From Beroe forskalii (lineage: Eukaryota; Ctenophora; Nuda; Beroida; Beroidae): a DNA stretch of 64,000 nucleotides. The notes below the pieces were generated by a model, which worked only from the letters and a program-made list of their open reading frames with translations, was not told the origin of the DNA and did not search any database. This document shows, piece after piece, positions 1-11,268 of the stretch (its first letter is position 1; every line of letters begins with the position of its first letter). A program made the translations under genes and the position numbers. Location of the stretch: assembly GCA_011033025.1 (NCBI GenBank), contig WFMF01000490.1, forward strand, positions 61,466 through 125,465. The letters are read 5' to 3'.

Positions 1-659
1 TTTGCAAAATGATGAGCTCATCACCTACAGGAAAATTTTGACATCAACCACTCGTTGTAAAATTGGACCATACCGATAAACTAAATGTAGCACGGGACCA
101 TTTTCAATTTTGAATAAATAAGTTAGATGATCTAACCAAAATTAAAGTTGTGACGCCACTTCAGCCTTTCAAATTGAATGAGTTACGTAACAATCATAAA
201 TCTTGAAATGATGAGATGAGGTTGGGGTATGTATGTATCTTTTCCAAATGATGAGGTATTATGTATGTATGTTCAAAAAAGGCTGATTTTTGATGAGCTC
301 ATTTCTGGATGGCCCCTTAGAATCCACTCAGGCTCCACGAGGCTCCACTTAGCCTCCACTTAGCCTCCACTTAGCCTCCACTAACCTCCACTAGCCTCCA
401 TGGAGGCTAATGGAGGCTAATTTTTGGTGGTGTTCCTGTAGTACCATTTTGCCGCTTAGCCAAGTTTAGAAGTTTATAAGCAAGTTACCGAAAAATATAT
501 GAAAAAGAACAAAAGATGACCAATTCTGAGTAGATTTTCCCCTAAATGTGGTTAAAATTTTCAGAATCGTTCACACGGGGAGGGTATTTTTAAATTTTAC
601 CTGGCCCTGACTTTTTCCTTGAAAATTGCTATCGTCTCCCCCCCCCCCCCCCCGCTTAT
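1..659. other. Non-coding stretch, no gene seen
   Basis: No open frame or splice-bounded exon stands out. The stretch holds a short tandem repeat (listed separately) and a run of about 13 C residues near 640-653 that may be unreliable in length. Confidence 0.6.
327..420. repeat. 11-bp tandem repeat ending in an inverted copy
   Basis: About seven copies of an 11-bp unit (AGCCTCCACTT and variants) run from 327 to about 400. Two inverted units (TGGAGGCTAA) follow at 401-420, so the block can fold on itself. Confidence 0.8.
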
Positions 660-1268
660 TACCTTATCGGACATAATTATCACGGACATTACATTCACGC
701 TGAGCACATCAGCGTGAATATTAATGTCCGTGAAAATTTTTTCCGTGATACTAATGCCCGTCATTTTCAGGTCCGTGAAAATTAAGTTCGGTATTTCCTC
801 ATAAAATTTCTATGGTAGAGACGCAAAATTTCTGACTTCATCTCTTTAAATGCACAAAGAATAAAATTTTAAAGGAAATTATACTGTTTTTCCATTCTTA
901 GTACCTGCAATATTTATATAGAAATTTATCATATTAATTTACAAAAAATATTGAAAAACTCTTCAATTCAAGTATTCGAATCGTGGAAGAAAATGGGAAA
1001 AATCGCACTATAATTTTGACACCATTTCTCCATAAAGTGGCTGAAAATGGGAAAAATCGACCATAATTTTGAACAAAGTTTTCTTTTTGAACTTTTGAAA
1101 TGAGCCGATAATTTTGAAGTTTTCAAATCGTGGAAGAAAATGGGAAAAATCGAGCCGATAATTTTGAAGTTTTCTTGAAATTTGAAATGGCTGGATCGAG
1201 CGGGAACATTAATGTCCGTGAAGTTTTAGGTCCGTGAAACTAAAGTGATAATTATGTCCGATAAGGTA
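660..1268. mobile_element. Inverted-repeat element (MITE) with 24-bp perfect ends
   Basis: Positions 660-683 and 1245-1268 are perfect inverted repeats of 24 bp, starting with TA and then CCTTATCGGACATAATTATC. The TA at each edge fits a TA target duplication as made by Tc1/mariner-type elements. The interior has further short motifs (GTCCGTGA in both orientations) and a partly repeated stretch around 985-1150 (AATGGGAAAAATCG). There is no transposase frame, so this is a non-autonomous copy. The superfamily is inferred from the TA only. Confidence 0.8.
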
Positions 1269-1342
1269 GCTACTGAAGAGTATATACTTACATTCGCGCG
1301 TTAAAATTAAATCAAGAACGTTGGAGAGGAAAATAATGTATG

Positions 1343-1592
1343 TGTCCCATATAACTCTGGCTGAGTGACCTCACAGACCTAAACGTCAATCTTTTTGTAT
1401 CCTAAACCTAATTATTGCCCTAACCAAAACCCTGACCTTTATCCTTACTTTAAACCTTACAAATCCTGACCCTAATCCTGGCCCTAACCCTAAGCCTTAA
1501 GGCTTAAAGCGCTAGATGCGCTTAACTTTATTTTTCTGAGTGACGTCATTATCATAGATAATGAAGGCTCTGGAATTATATGGAACACTAGC
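1343..1592. repeat. Degenerate CCCTAA tract with inverted flanks
   Basis: Positions 1395-1500 hold a degenerate telomere-like C-rich tract (CCCTAACC and CCCTGACC variants). It is flanked by imperfect inverted sequences, GTGTCCCATATAA near 1343 and TTATATGGAACAC near 1577-1590. A CRE-like TGACGTCATTATCA lies inside the right flank. The arrangement suggests a small element carrying the array rather than a true telomere. Confidence 0.55.
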
Positions 1593-2062
1593 CGAAAATA
1601 AAGCGCCTGCAAAAAGAGGCAACGGGGCAAACAAGAATTCCGCCGGCAGGCGCAATTCTTGTTTACATTTTTCTAGTTATCTGACTTAGATCTCATATCA
1701 CTCAGATCTTATATAGTTATATCGCTCAGATCTCTTATCTGACTATCTCTTACCTTAGTTACTTGCTATCAGGCTCCAAAAGGACGATCATTTTTCCATC
1801 GACAACGGAAGCACCCACTCGATTACTTAACCCTGGAAATTGGATGGTCCAGCAACTGATGCCACAACCAAGTCACGTGATCGGACAAACTGGTAATGCT
1901 AAATATTGAAATTGCGTGATCAGACAAATTTACTCGCGTGATGAAACTGAGGTATATGCCTACAAACTTACGTCAACGTGATAAACAAACTTGCGAGATC
2001 AGACAAACTTGCGTGATATTATACCGTTCCAGCACTTACTTGTACAATGTAAAATGTGTGTA

Positions 2063-2343
2063 ATATTTTTCCCAAAACCAAGAAGGATTTGGTTGTGATG
2101 GTCCGCGGCGGTGTTAAAGCGTTCTTTATTGAAAAATCCATGATATGAGAAAGAACGCGACGGTCAAAACCGCCGCAACGTCACTTTTTTGAGCCATCCG
2201 GCGTCAGTTATGGTTCAAAAAGCGAAGTTGCGGCAGTTTCAACCGTCGCGCTCCCTCTCATATCATGGATTTTTCAATGAAGAACGCTTTAACACCGCCG
2301 CGGACCATCGCAACCAAATCCTTTTTGGTTTTGGGAAAAATAT
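2063..2343. mobile_element. Fold-back MITE, family 1 copy 1
   Basis: The left arm (about 2063-2185) and right arm (about 2220-2343) are near-perfect inverted repeats of about 120 bp. The outer ends are ATATTTTTCCC and GGGAAAAATAT, and the arms carry GGTCCGCGGCGG. A second copy lies at 11269-11563. The frame at 2189-2422 only crosses the right arm and is not a gene. Confidence 0.85.
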
Positions 2344-5140
2344 CATTCTTTTTTCAGTGTTCAATCCTATTGTGAAAATTCGAAGGATCACCGTAATAAA
2401 TAGTAGGAATAGGATCAAAAGATAGGGTTGAAAACGTCTATTCTAAGCCAAATTTTTTCCTGTTCCCAATCGCGTTTTTGTTTTACAAAAAGGCATTGAG
2501 AAAAGGTTAGCAGAGATCGCGTTTTTTGGGGGTTGTGTGTATACTACCTTTACGCGTACTGTTAAATCTGAAATAGGTGGTGGGACCAAATTTGGTCGTA
2601 TGCGCGCGTGTGGTATGTACGTATGTATGTACGTCACTTTTTGATCATTTTCAAGCATCCAACTGCTCCTTTATAATATCACTCGCGCCAATATAGCTTG
2701 GTGTAGTGGCATACTGTACAATGTGTACTGCAGCTAGATTACAGTTATTCGGGTTCAATGCTCTGTTCATCCTAGTGACCTAATATTGAAACTTGGAAAT
2801 GTATTCTTTTTAAAAATCTTCATCATTCTTCAATTTCATCAAACTTTTCAATGATAAAAGGTACATGGATGTCTTTCGATTTTCTTGGAACTTTCCGTCA
2901 AATTTTGTCTTTTGATTGGGTTTCAATCAAATTATCATTTTTTTAAGCAGGAGGCACTTATTGACATGAGCAATAGATTTCGATGATTCGATCAATGATG
3001 ATTGACCTTAGCAATTTCGCTGAGGAAAGTAAGAGATGAAAATTTGTCCAAGTATCTCATAAATGTACGAAATCTGCATCTTAAATCTTGGCTATTAATC
3101 CTTCTTTTTATCTTTAAGTTGGCACAGTTGATCCTGAAATCACAAAGCTCGACGCACTTGGTTGAATATCTACTCAATAATCGCCATGAGTATTGAGCAA
3201 TCCTCGATCAAGTGAGCTCTGGCCTCTGACTGTGGTATCCGAGCACCATAACATCAAACTGCAGAAACTTTTAAGGATAGAAAATAATGTGATTTCGTAT
3301 GATAAAATTATTTTCATCAATAGAAACGCTCGATAATGCGCAACGCTTGTATGGGTACGAGGCGTCGAACAAAACTCAAAAGGAAACAACCAAGAATGAA
3401 TGCGTACGCGCGCAAACAGAACATGGCAGGTGTTCATTTGCGCGCGCAGTAAAATGCACGTGCGACTTGTGATCACGTACGACCTTTATATTGTTTCATG
3501 GAATTAAAGCGCTCGCCGAGGTTACAGAAAAAGAGCACCATTATTATTTTCAGTCTATACTTACGAATGGAATATAAAATTGATTCAATAATGTGATTAT
3601 TGCGATGTGACTCTTGATAATGATAGATAAAGTTATAAAGCGTTTCATCGTCAACTCATCCTGTCAGTGTTTTAATACCAGCCCCGGGGAACAGGAAATT
3701 AAGCGCCTGCTGCCTGCATACGGGAAGAACGGCAGGCGCAATTCTTGTTATAAACGTGATTTCGTGACGTCACTATGACGTCACCACTATTTCATCAGAT
3801 ATTTTCGGGGGAATTTTTTGGAGTTTTTACTTTCCTTCTTACAAACACCAGTTTGAGAAGACATGTCGATCCTCCAATAGCTGGGGTGTGTGTGTGTTTG
3901 TAAAATGACTTACCGCGTGCAACTACCAATCAACCGATTTATTTTTCCGCACGTCATCATATTTCAGCATTCAACCTGAACCCACAGATTAATTATGTCT
4001 GCTGGGCCATTGAATGACGGACCAGCACACACATATATACTGGATAGTTCACCTGGCAGAGCTTTACACCCCGCTGTTTCCCAAATTTGAAAAAAGAACG
4101 GAATATTAAACTCCAGCAGCATCCATTAACTAAACTTGTTCTTAAGTAGAGCAGAGTGCAGCAGTTCAATCTGAATGTAAAACCATGTGCACGTTCCGTG
4201 TTGATTGCAAGCAAAGAGATGTTATTCCCCATTAACTTTAGATTAAGCCAGACTTCATCGTCATTGGGACAATTTTGTTATGATCACAATGATCCAGGCC
4301 GGGAATGGTCTTGCATTGCTAATTTATCCGGACTCAATAGTTTGGAACTTTCAGAAATTTTAACGATCTTACGTACACTTCTGAAACTACTTAATAACCG
4401 AGTATATTTATCAGGCCGACCACCGCAAGTTCTTTTGAAAACCATCTATCTGGATTGCGTCTTGAAAGAAGTCCATCTTGACTTGAATCAGCAAAAGAAT
4501 GTCAAATTCCAAAACTGCAGCACAACATTTAACAGTAGCGTAGCTAGAAAACCTCTCAAAAGAACTGGATTATCATCGTGAAATGTTTCATAGCAACGCG
4601 CCTCATTCTCCTTCTTTTTGCCTTTGTTTCTCTTGCAGGATATTTACTTGCCAGCAAATAATGAATGGTGTGCCGCACAGGGTATTATTAACCACGTGTG
4701 GTTTACTTTATATATAAGACTAGCAAGCTCCGTTGGGCTTCAAGACATTACTCGGCGCGTTACGCGCACCCGCAAATTAAATCAATCTAACATCACTTTT
4801 TTGGCCGCATCAAAAATTCCCAATCTGTTAAAAAGCCGCTGAGCAACGGCTCAAAAACTTCATTAAACAGAAATGAACGCGCAATATGCAGCAATATAGC
4901 AACGCACGCATAAACCGCCGTATCGCGCGCAAAAATGTGTCCACAATATGATTAAAACCAATAAAGGACGAGAAAACAATCTCAGCAGAGGCCGGGTAGA
5001 ATTGAGGACTTAGCAGGCCATCGCATTGGTGTTGCAAATTTGAACCCCACACTACAAATCAGGTAAGCCGCTTTTTACCGCATCAAAATTCCAATCAGAG
5101 AAAAGTTAGCTGGCAAGACAAAAATATTACTCGGCATTCA
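2344..5140. other. No recognisable gene
   Basis: No exon with clear coding character was found. The longest frame (4156-4581 plus, 141 codons) matches no family I know, and about one frame of that length is expected by chance in 64 kb at this base composition. A short segment with GGCAGGCGCAATTCTTGTT occurs at 1644-1665 and again at 3732-3752, so it is a small dispersed repeat. Confidence 0.5.
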
Positions 5141-5630
5141 TTACAACTTTTTTGTCAAATGCCCCAAAAAAGGGTTTTTAAAATTGCAATTTTGTGTTAA
5201 AAGAATTTTAAAAACCTTAAAATTGATTAGGCAATTAAAAACCATTTGAAAAGGTTGTTTAAAATCCCCCGGGTTCTTTAAAAATTTCGGTTTATATGAA
5301 AAATTTAGATCTTGAATTTGAATAAAAACCAAATTTAAAAACGCACCAACTTTAAAATACAATTTTAAAGGGGTTTAATTTGTAAAAAAAATTTTTTTAA
5401 AACGGCGCCCTTTCCCCCCCTTTTTGGGCTTTTTAAAACGGATCAAATTTAATTTTTCCCCAAGCCTTTTCCCCTTTTTTTTTTTTTCTGAAAGGTTGGG
5501 CCGCAAAAAAATTGGGTGCCCCACACTGTTAAAATTTTTCCTTTAAATATTTTCCAAAAAAAACCCTTGTTCAAAATTCCCGGGGGGAAACGACAAATTA
5601 TTAAAAATTTATAAGACTCGTCAACTTTTC
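5141..5630. other. Homopolymer-rich stretch, doubtful sequence quality
   Basis: Runs of A, T, C and G of 4 to 9 bases follow one another (for example around 5390-5490), unlike the flanks. The pattern resembles the low-quality end of a read or a weak consensus. I would not annotate anything here. Confidence 0.5.
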
Positions 5631-5734
5631 CGTTGAGTCAAGCTTTTTACCGCATCAAAAAACTCCGATCCGTTCAAAAGTTAGAACTCGCAACGTAATC
5701 AAAACACCATTAACAGAAATGAGCGCGTAATTCT

Positions 5735-5765
5735 CCGTGCACGTGTCACCATGGTAACCCGCACA
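5735..5765. promoter_or_regulatory. E-box and X-box-like pair
   Basis: A GCACGTG E-box is followed at once by GTCACCATGGTAAC, an RFX-type X-box palindrome. The same pairing recurs between 32 and 53 kb. Whether it is active is unknown. Confidence 0.4.
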
Positions 5766-5847
5766 AATCGTAATGCGCGCGCGTTCCGAAGATGTTTCCG
5801 CCGTTACGAAAAATGAATTTACAGAGAATGCGAAATTATATTAGAGA

Positions 5848-6340
5848 TGGGACACTATGACCGACATCATACAGTGATATGGAGTCCTGGGATGCCCATG
5901 TTTTTTCACCACTAAACTTGCCGTTTTGGCTATTTTTTTTGCAATTTTTTACGTCAAAATGGTCCAAACAATCGCGAATATCTCCATTATTCAGTGGAGC
6001 CCAAAACTTTTTGACCACATTTTCAGAAAGTACATTAAAATTTCATTTCTGCATTATGTGATGCATTTTTCTCTATCTCGAAAGCTTCATACCGAAAAAT
6101 TGCGTTGAAAAACGCCTATTTTTGGGAAATTGAAATTCGAAATTCTTGATTTTGTGACGTCATGATGACATCATTGCATTGTCGTCAAATAATTTTTGAC
6201 ACCATTTTTTGAGAGTTCTATCTTTCTTCTTTCAAATGCTGGGTCGATGAAGCATGTATCTTTTATAGTTTTTGAGATATGACATCATAAAATGGACATA
6301 CTTGTCGTTGTTTTTATCCTCTATTGATATGTGTATCTGT
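5848..6340 (+). repeat. Dispersed repeat module A, copy 1
   Basis: This segment of about 490 bp shares long blocks with 6752-7262 (same strand) and 10690-11165 (opposite strand). Shared landmarks are the block starting GGGAC.ATGACCGACA, CTATCTCGAAAGCTTCATAC, AAAAATTGCGTTGAAAAACG, clustered CRE-like TGACGTCA sites, and a tail around GCTGGGTCGATGA. It is non-coding and I do not recognise the family. Confidence 0.75.
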
Positions 6341-6350
6341 ATATCCATCA

Positions 6351-6712
6351 GGGGGCTGGCAAGCCCCCGCGGCGGTTTGCGAGCCCGAGGGCGAGCTTTG
6401 GACGGCGAACCTTACAGTGCGAGGGCCGAAGGCCCGAGCGCGAGCCCGAGGACCCGAAGGGTCCGAGGGCGAGCATTGCACGTCGATTCTGACGGTAGAA
6501 ATTTCATTAATATCCACATATTTCACGAAGCAATTTGGGGAATTTCCCCTGGTTGGATTTTCACCAAAATCGATAAGTCGCTTCTTTGACGGTCAAAGGC
6601 GCAACTGTCAAAATTTCAGATCAATTGGATAAAAAATGACCAAGTTATAACAACTTATTCACACCGAAAACGTACACGCGATGCGTACGCATCGCTGCGC
6701 TTGCCAGCCCCC
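6351..6712 (+). mobile_element. GGGGGCTGGCAAGC-bounded element, copy 1
   Basis: The ends are the inverted repeats GGGGGCTGGCAAGC (6351) and GCTTGCCAGCCCCC (to 6712, with GCGC before it). The left part is GC-rich with hairpin-forming repeats such as CCCGAAGGGTCC. The right part is AT-rich and carries a block also found outside the ends of the copies at 9879 and 11780, so the family is mosaic. Frames crossing it arise from lack of stops in GC-rich sequence. Confidence 0.75.
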
Positions 6713-6751
6713 AACTATATGAGCTATCTGAGACCCATTCATTTACACAGT

Positions 6752-7262
6752 TGGGACTATGACCGACAACATATCCAAAGATGAAGTTCTGGGTGGTCCT
6801 GTTCTCTCTCCACTAGCTTCACAAGATTTGCCAGTTTTGGAATTTTTTCGTGTCATAGTGCTTCGAACAATCGCAAATATCTCAATGATGCCGTAGAGCC
6901 CGGAACTTTTTGACCACATCTTTGGAAAGTACATTAAATTTCCTTTCTGCGCTAACGGAGCATTTTTTTTCTATCTCGAAAGAAATTTCCTTTCTGCGCT
7001 AACGGAGCATTTTTTTTCTATCTCGAAAGCTTCATACCGAAAAATTGCGTTGAAAAACGCCTATTTTTGGGAAAATTGACATTTGAAATTCTTAGTTTTG
7101 TGACGTCATTATGACGTCATTATCATGACGTAAAATAGTTTTTAAGGTCACTAACTGCAAGTTCTATCTTTCTACTTTACAACGCTGGGTCGATGAGCTC
7201 TGTATCTTTTATGGTTCCCGAGATATCGCCGTTTAAATAGGGTATACTTCTCGCATCCCTCG
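6752..7262 (+). repeat. Dispersed repeat module A, copy 2
   Basis: This is a second copy of the 5848-6340 repeat. It contains its own tandem duplication of about 47 bp at 6937-7029 (block ending CTATCTCGAAAG). CRE-like sites cluster at 7098-7135. Confidence 0.75.
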
Positions 7263-7273
7263 TATATGTATAT

Positions 7274-7604
7274 CAGGGCGCTGGCAAGCGCCCGCAGCCA
7301 CGGAAAAAACCCTCCGAGGGCATCTGCCCGAAGGGCAGATGCCCTCGGCCCGAAGGGCCGAGGGCATCCGAGAGTAAGCATCCCCGACCCGAAGGGCCGG
7401 GGATGCTGCCTGGGAGCATCTGCCCGAAGGGCAGATGCCCTCGGCCCGTAGGGCCGAGGGCAGCCCAACAGGCCAGCAGTCCCGGCCCGAAGGGCCGGGA
7501 CTGCTGGCCAGACTCTCCAAACAAGCCGGTAGCACCAGCATGAAGTGCAAAAAGTGGTCGCGGAACCGTTTTTCAAGTATTGAAAAATACGTTTGCCAGC
7601 GCCT
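7274..7604 (+). mobile_element. Variant GGCGCTGGCAA-bounded element with hairpin run
   Basis: The ends are related to the 6351 family: GGGCGCTGGCAAGCGCCC at the left and TTGCCAGCGCC at about 7592-7603. The interior is the hairpin cluster listed next. Downstream of it (7604-7760) comes AT-rich sequence with CGCGAAAATCGCGATTTTCG, itself a small hairpin. Confidence 0.6.
7318..7509. repeat. Run of six hairpins centred on CCCGAAGGG
   Basis: Six back-to-back inverted repeats share the core CCCGAAGGG (CCCTTCGGG on the other strand), one with GTAG in place of GAAG. Positions are 7318-7344, 7342-7364, 7378-7406, 7416-7438, 7438-7460 and 7471-7509. Stems are 9-17 bp and nearly all perfect; the last is 17 bp perfect. 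Stem sequences differ, so each hairpin keeps pairing independently of sequence. Long frames on both strands here are a by-product of GC content. Confidence 0.9.
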
Positions 7605-7949
7605 ATTATATAAAAATACAGTAAATCGCGAAAATCGCGATTTTCGAGTCGCGCTTTCAACCTGTTAACTTTATCCGTTAGTCACGAAAATTTGCACAGA
7701 CATAGTCCATGACATGAATAACAAACCCTGAAAATTTCATGAAAATCGACCGCGTCGTTTTCTCACAATAAATTATCAAAAAAATGCTATTTTATGAAAA
7801 ATTAGAAGATGTACTACGACCCGACGCGACGATGATAGAAATTGAGTTTGAGTGTTCTCGAGAACTATAAAAGATAGAATCATAATCTAAACGGCATATG
7901 AAACTTCAGAATGGTGTGCGTGCACTAGGCCATATTAAATTCTAAAATG

Positions 7950-8895
7950 ACAATTTCTTAATTGTTTAATTGGCCAATTAAAGTAATTATCGCGTATTAC
8001 TCAAAAAGTAAAAATGATAGCGTCTTAATTCCAACGGAATTATTAACTTACGTCAAAACTACCATTTATTAGCTTCATTTTAGTACCGGTTGCCAACCGC
8101 TTAATTAGTTAATTGGCCAATTAAAGTAATTATCGCGTATAACTCAAAAAGTAAGAATGATAGCGACTTAATTCCAACGACATCAGTAACTAAAGCCAAA
8201 ATTACGATTTGTACGTCTTATTTAATTACCAGTTGCCCGCCGCTTAATTAGTTAATTGGCCAATTAAAGTAATTATCGCCTATTACTCAAAAATTAAGAA
8301 TGATAGCGACTTAATTTCTACGGCACGAGTAACTTACGTCGAAATTACGATTTATTATCTTCATTTTAGTACCGGTTGCCAACCGCTTAATTAGTAAATT
8401 GGCCAATTAAAGTAATTATCGCGTATAACTCAAAAATTAAGAATGATAGCGACTTAATTCCAACGACATCAGTAATTAAAGCCAAAATTACGATTTGTAC
8501 GTCTTATTGAATTACCAGTTGCCCGCCGCTTAATTAGTTAATTGGCCAATTAAAGTAATTATCGCCTATAACTCAAAAATTAAGAATGATAGCGACTTAA
8601 TTTCTACGGCACGAGAAACTTACGTCGAAATTACGATTTGTTCGTTAAATCTAAGTACCGGTTGCCCGCCGCTTAATTAGTTAATTGGCCAATTAAAGTA
8701 ATTATCGCATATAACTCAAAAAGTAAAAATGTTAGCGTCTCAATTTGAACGGCATCATCAATTTAAGCCAAAACTACGAATAATTCGTTTAGTCGAAGTA
8801 TCGGTTGCCAACCCCTCAATTAGTTAATTGACCAATTAAAGTAATTATCGCCTATTACTCAAAAAGTCAAAATGATAGCGACGTAATTCTCACGT
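7950..8895. repeat. 143-bp satellite, about 6.5 units
   Basis: The block AATTGGCCAATTAAAGTAAT recurs with TGGCCA at 7971, 8113, 8257, 8400, 8543, 8687 and a variant at 8829, a period of 142-144 bp. Units diverge by perhaps 10-20%, and alternate units look more alike, hinting at a two-unit higher-order repeat. No coding content. Confidence 0.9.
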
Positions 8896-8974
8896 TTAGT
8901 GCATGAAAGTTCTTGGCAGTAGCAATTATCACAATTTGAACTGATTGTCGTAAGTTTTATGCCAAAAAAGAGTG

Positions 8975-9645
8975 ATATGGATAGCCAAAAACAATTGAAA
9001 ATTGTTTGGGTTGCGCAGCCGCTCCAGTGCTTGAAATTATACGATTGAAACTATTGATATGAGTTTGAATCGCAGCCTGTCCGTGGCCGTGTGCTTTGGT
9101 TACTAAGAATTAAGCCGAACTTAACATTCATCAACTCACTGCCGTTTGAATCTCCTTCAGTTAACTAATTAAGCGCGAGTGGACGCGTAAAGAAAGTACC
9201 TATAATTTCTAGCACTCTTTGAAGTGTGTTTTCACGTGAAAAGGCTTGAACGCATGCTGAAATTAATCCTACGTTCATCCCTATTTGATGATTGAAATCG
9301 TCATCTTTTAGCGACTTTGAGGGCGATTGCAATGTAAAAAATGAGTCCACTACTTTAATAATGACGTTAGGAAACACGAAGTCACACTTATCATGGTTGG
9401 AGTGACAACATCGCGATTGTGAAGATATTCGACAAGAATAAAGTAGAACGTTTTTACGGGTGTACTGTATTGTGTAATAAGCTCACATCATATGCGTGAC
9501 CAAGATATTTCTTAGTAACCAAAGCACACCGCCACGGACAGGCTGCGATTTGAACTCATATCAATAGTTTTGATCGTATAATTTTGAGTACTGGAGTGGC
9601 TGCGTAACCCAAACAATTTTCAATTGTTTTTGGCTATCCATACCT
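8975..9645. mobile_element. Fold-back element next to the satellite
   Basis: An arm of about 133 bp at 8975-9107 is inverted at 9510-9645 with about 93% identity (shared blocks include ATAGCCAAAAACAATTGAAA and CGCAGCCTGTCCGTGG). The 400-bp interior has no convincing gene; the 70-codon minus frame at 9165-9377 matches nothing I know. A TA-dinucleotide run follows at 9648-9667. Confidence 0.8.
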
Positions 9646-9878
9646 CTATATATATATATATATATATGGTCGTAACCCAATTTAACAAGAACACCCTCGA
9701 TTTTGGCAATATTCAAGTTGTAATAACTCGGTCATTTTTCATCCGATTGACCTGAAATTTTGACAGTTGCACCTTTGACCCCTAAACATGTGATGTTCAA
9801 ATTTTAGTGCGATTTCGGCAACGGGAACTTGCTCAAATTTCAACGTGAAATATGGTGAATCCATGAAAACATATAGTT

Positions 9879-10090
9879 GGGGGCTGGCAAGCAAAGTTAA
9901 GAAAACTCACTCCCGATGCTCGGAGGCTCGTGTACTGTTAGAATAGCCGTCCAATGCTCGCCCTCGGACCCTTCGGGTCCTCGGGCTCGCGGCTCGGGCC
10001 TTCGGCCCTCGCACTGTTTGGACCGCCGTTCAATGCTCGCCCTCGGGCCCTCGGGCTCGCAAACCGCCGCGGGGGGGCTTGCCAGCCCCC
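9879..10090 (-). mobile_element. GGGGGCTGGCAAGC-bounded element, copy 2
   Basis: This is an inverted-repeat element with ends GGGGGCTGGCAAGC and GCTTGCCAGCCCCC. Its GC-rich interior contains GGACCCTTCGGGTCC and GGGCCTTCGGCCC hairpins. The AT-rich block at 9670-9875 upstream also precedes the copy at 11780. Confidence 0.8.
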
Positions 10091-10518
10091 TGATCAGGTA
10101 ACCTGTATCATGCAATAATGCAAGGGCGCTTGATATGAGACACAGATCAGCTGATCAGCCTACAGCAGGGGTCAACGCCTACCTCATCAGCAGACACCAT
10201 TTCTCTAGTGTGGTTATCTGATATGTTGCTTGTCCTTGCTCTGTGTAGTGTGTGGTTTCCTGTTGTGCCTTCGCATTATTGATTGTTCGTTCAATTCTGC
10301 TGTCATTGTCAATCGATAGATTGATTGTATGCTTGATGCGTTATTGCAGTATTTTTGGGCAAATAAGTTGAAGCTTTAACCTTCATCTTGAGTTGTTTAA
10401 TAAGACCTCCTGTCTTTTGACTTTTCAGAAATCATATTATGAAGTTACGTTTTGTTTCTTTGTTTGACACTCTCCTCATTGACATCCTAAGTCAAAATCC
10501 AGAAGAAATGCGCGCGCG

Positions 10519-10682
10519 AGATCGTGACGTGACGCGTCACGTCACGATTAGTTAGGATTTTCTTCCGAACAGGGAACGCGTCCCCTGTTCTAACTAATCG
10601 TGACATGACGCGTCACGCCACGATTAGTTAGAACAGGGGACGCATGACGTGACGCGTGACGTGACGCGTCATGTCACGATTA
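10519..10682. repeat. Cluster of CGTGACG/ACGCGT palindromes
   Basis: Positions 10521-10548 form a perfect 28-bp palindrome centred on ACGCGT. Related palindromes follow at 10568-10591, 10597-10624 and 10640-10678, joined by ATTAGTTAG and GAACAGGGGACGC blocks in both orientations. The cluster directly abuts module A copy 3. Confidence 0.8.
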
Positions 10683-10689
10683 GTTGGGG

Positions 10690-11165
10690 TCTAAACGGTC
10701 ATATCTCGGGAACGGTAAAAGATACAGAGCTCATCGACCCAGCGTTGGAAAGTAGAAGGATAGAACTTGCGAAAAATGCCCTTAAAAACTATTTTACGTC
10801 ACGATAATGACGTCATAATGACGTCACAAAACTATGAATTTCACATGTCGATTTCCCCAAAAATAGGCGTTTTTCAACGCAATTTTTCGGTATGAAGCTT
10901 TCGAGATTGGAAAAAATGCTCCTCCTAGCGTGGAAAGGAAATTTAATGTACTTTTCAAAAATGTGGTTGAAAAGTTCTAAGCTCACCAGCATCATTGAGA
11001 TAAATGCGATTGTTTGAAACACTTTGACACGAAAAAATCCCAAAAAATGGCAAAACTTGTGAAGCTAGTGGAGAGAGAACGGGACAACCCCAGAACTCCA
11101 TCTTTGGATATGTTGTCGGTCATAGTCCCAATTGTGTTAATGAATGGGTCTCAGATAGCTTATCT
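10690..11165 (-). repeat. Dispersed repeat module A, copy 3 (inverted)
   Basis: This is the reverse complement of the repeat at 5848-6340 and 6752-7262. It begins with the GACCCAGCG block and ends with the block around TGTTGTCGGTCATAGTCCC. Two adjacent CRE-like sites lie at 10807-10826. Confidence 0.75.
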
Positions 11166-11268
11166 AATTTTATGACGTAATTGTGACGTCATCATTAATG
11201 CTAGGTAACGCGAATTTTTACGCGCGATTTGACGCCAAATTTCAATATCTGGGCACAGAAAAGGGGTG

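Noticed and set aside
1395..1500. CCCTAA-like tract as a telomere
   Set aside because: The units are strongly degenerate, short and enclosed in inverted flanks, as are the other tracts; they are interstitial repeats.
1770..1910. Possible exon with an acceptor-like ATCAG and about 45 open codons on the plus strand
   Set aside because: The composition is reasonable but there is no matching donor, start or family.
4156..4581. 141-codon plus-strand frame, one of the longest outside the simple arrays
   Set aside because: No recognisable domain, no supporting splice or promoter context, and a frame of this length is expected about once by chance in this window.
6272..6632. Overlapping frames of 102-105 codons
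   Set aside because: Caused by the GC-rich part of the GGGGGCTGGCAAGC element and not conserved between copies.
7172..7668. Frames up to 162 codons on both strands, rich in Arg, Ala, Gly and Pro
   Set aside because: They follow GC-rich hairpin repeats; the same residues repeat with the hairpin period.
7950..8895. Regular 143-bp repeats considered as a CRISPR array
   Set aside because: The whole unit repeats without unique spacers, there are no cas genes, and the genome is eukaryotic. It is a satellite.
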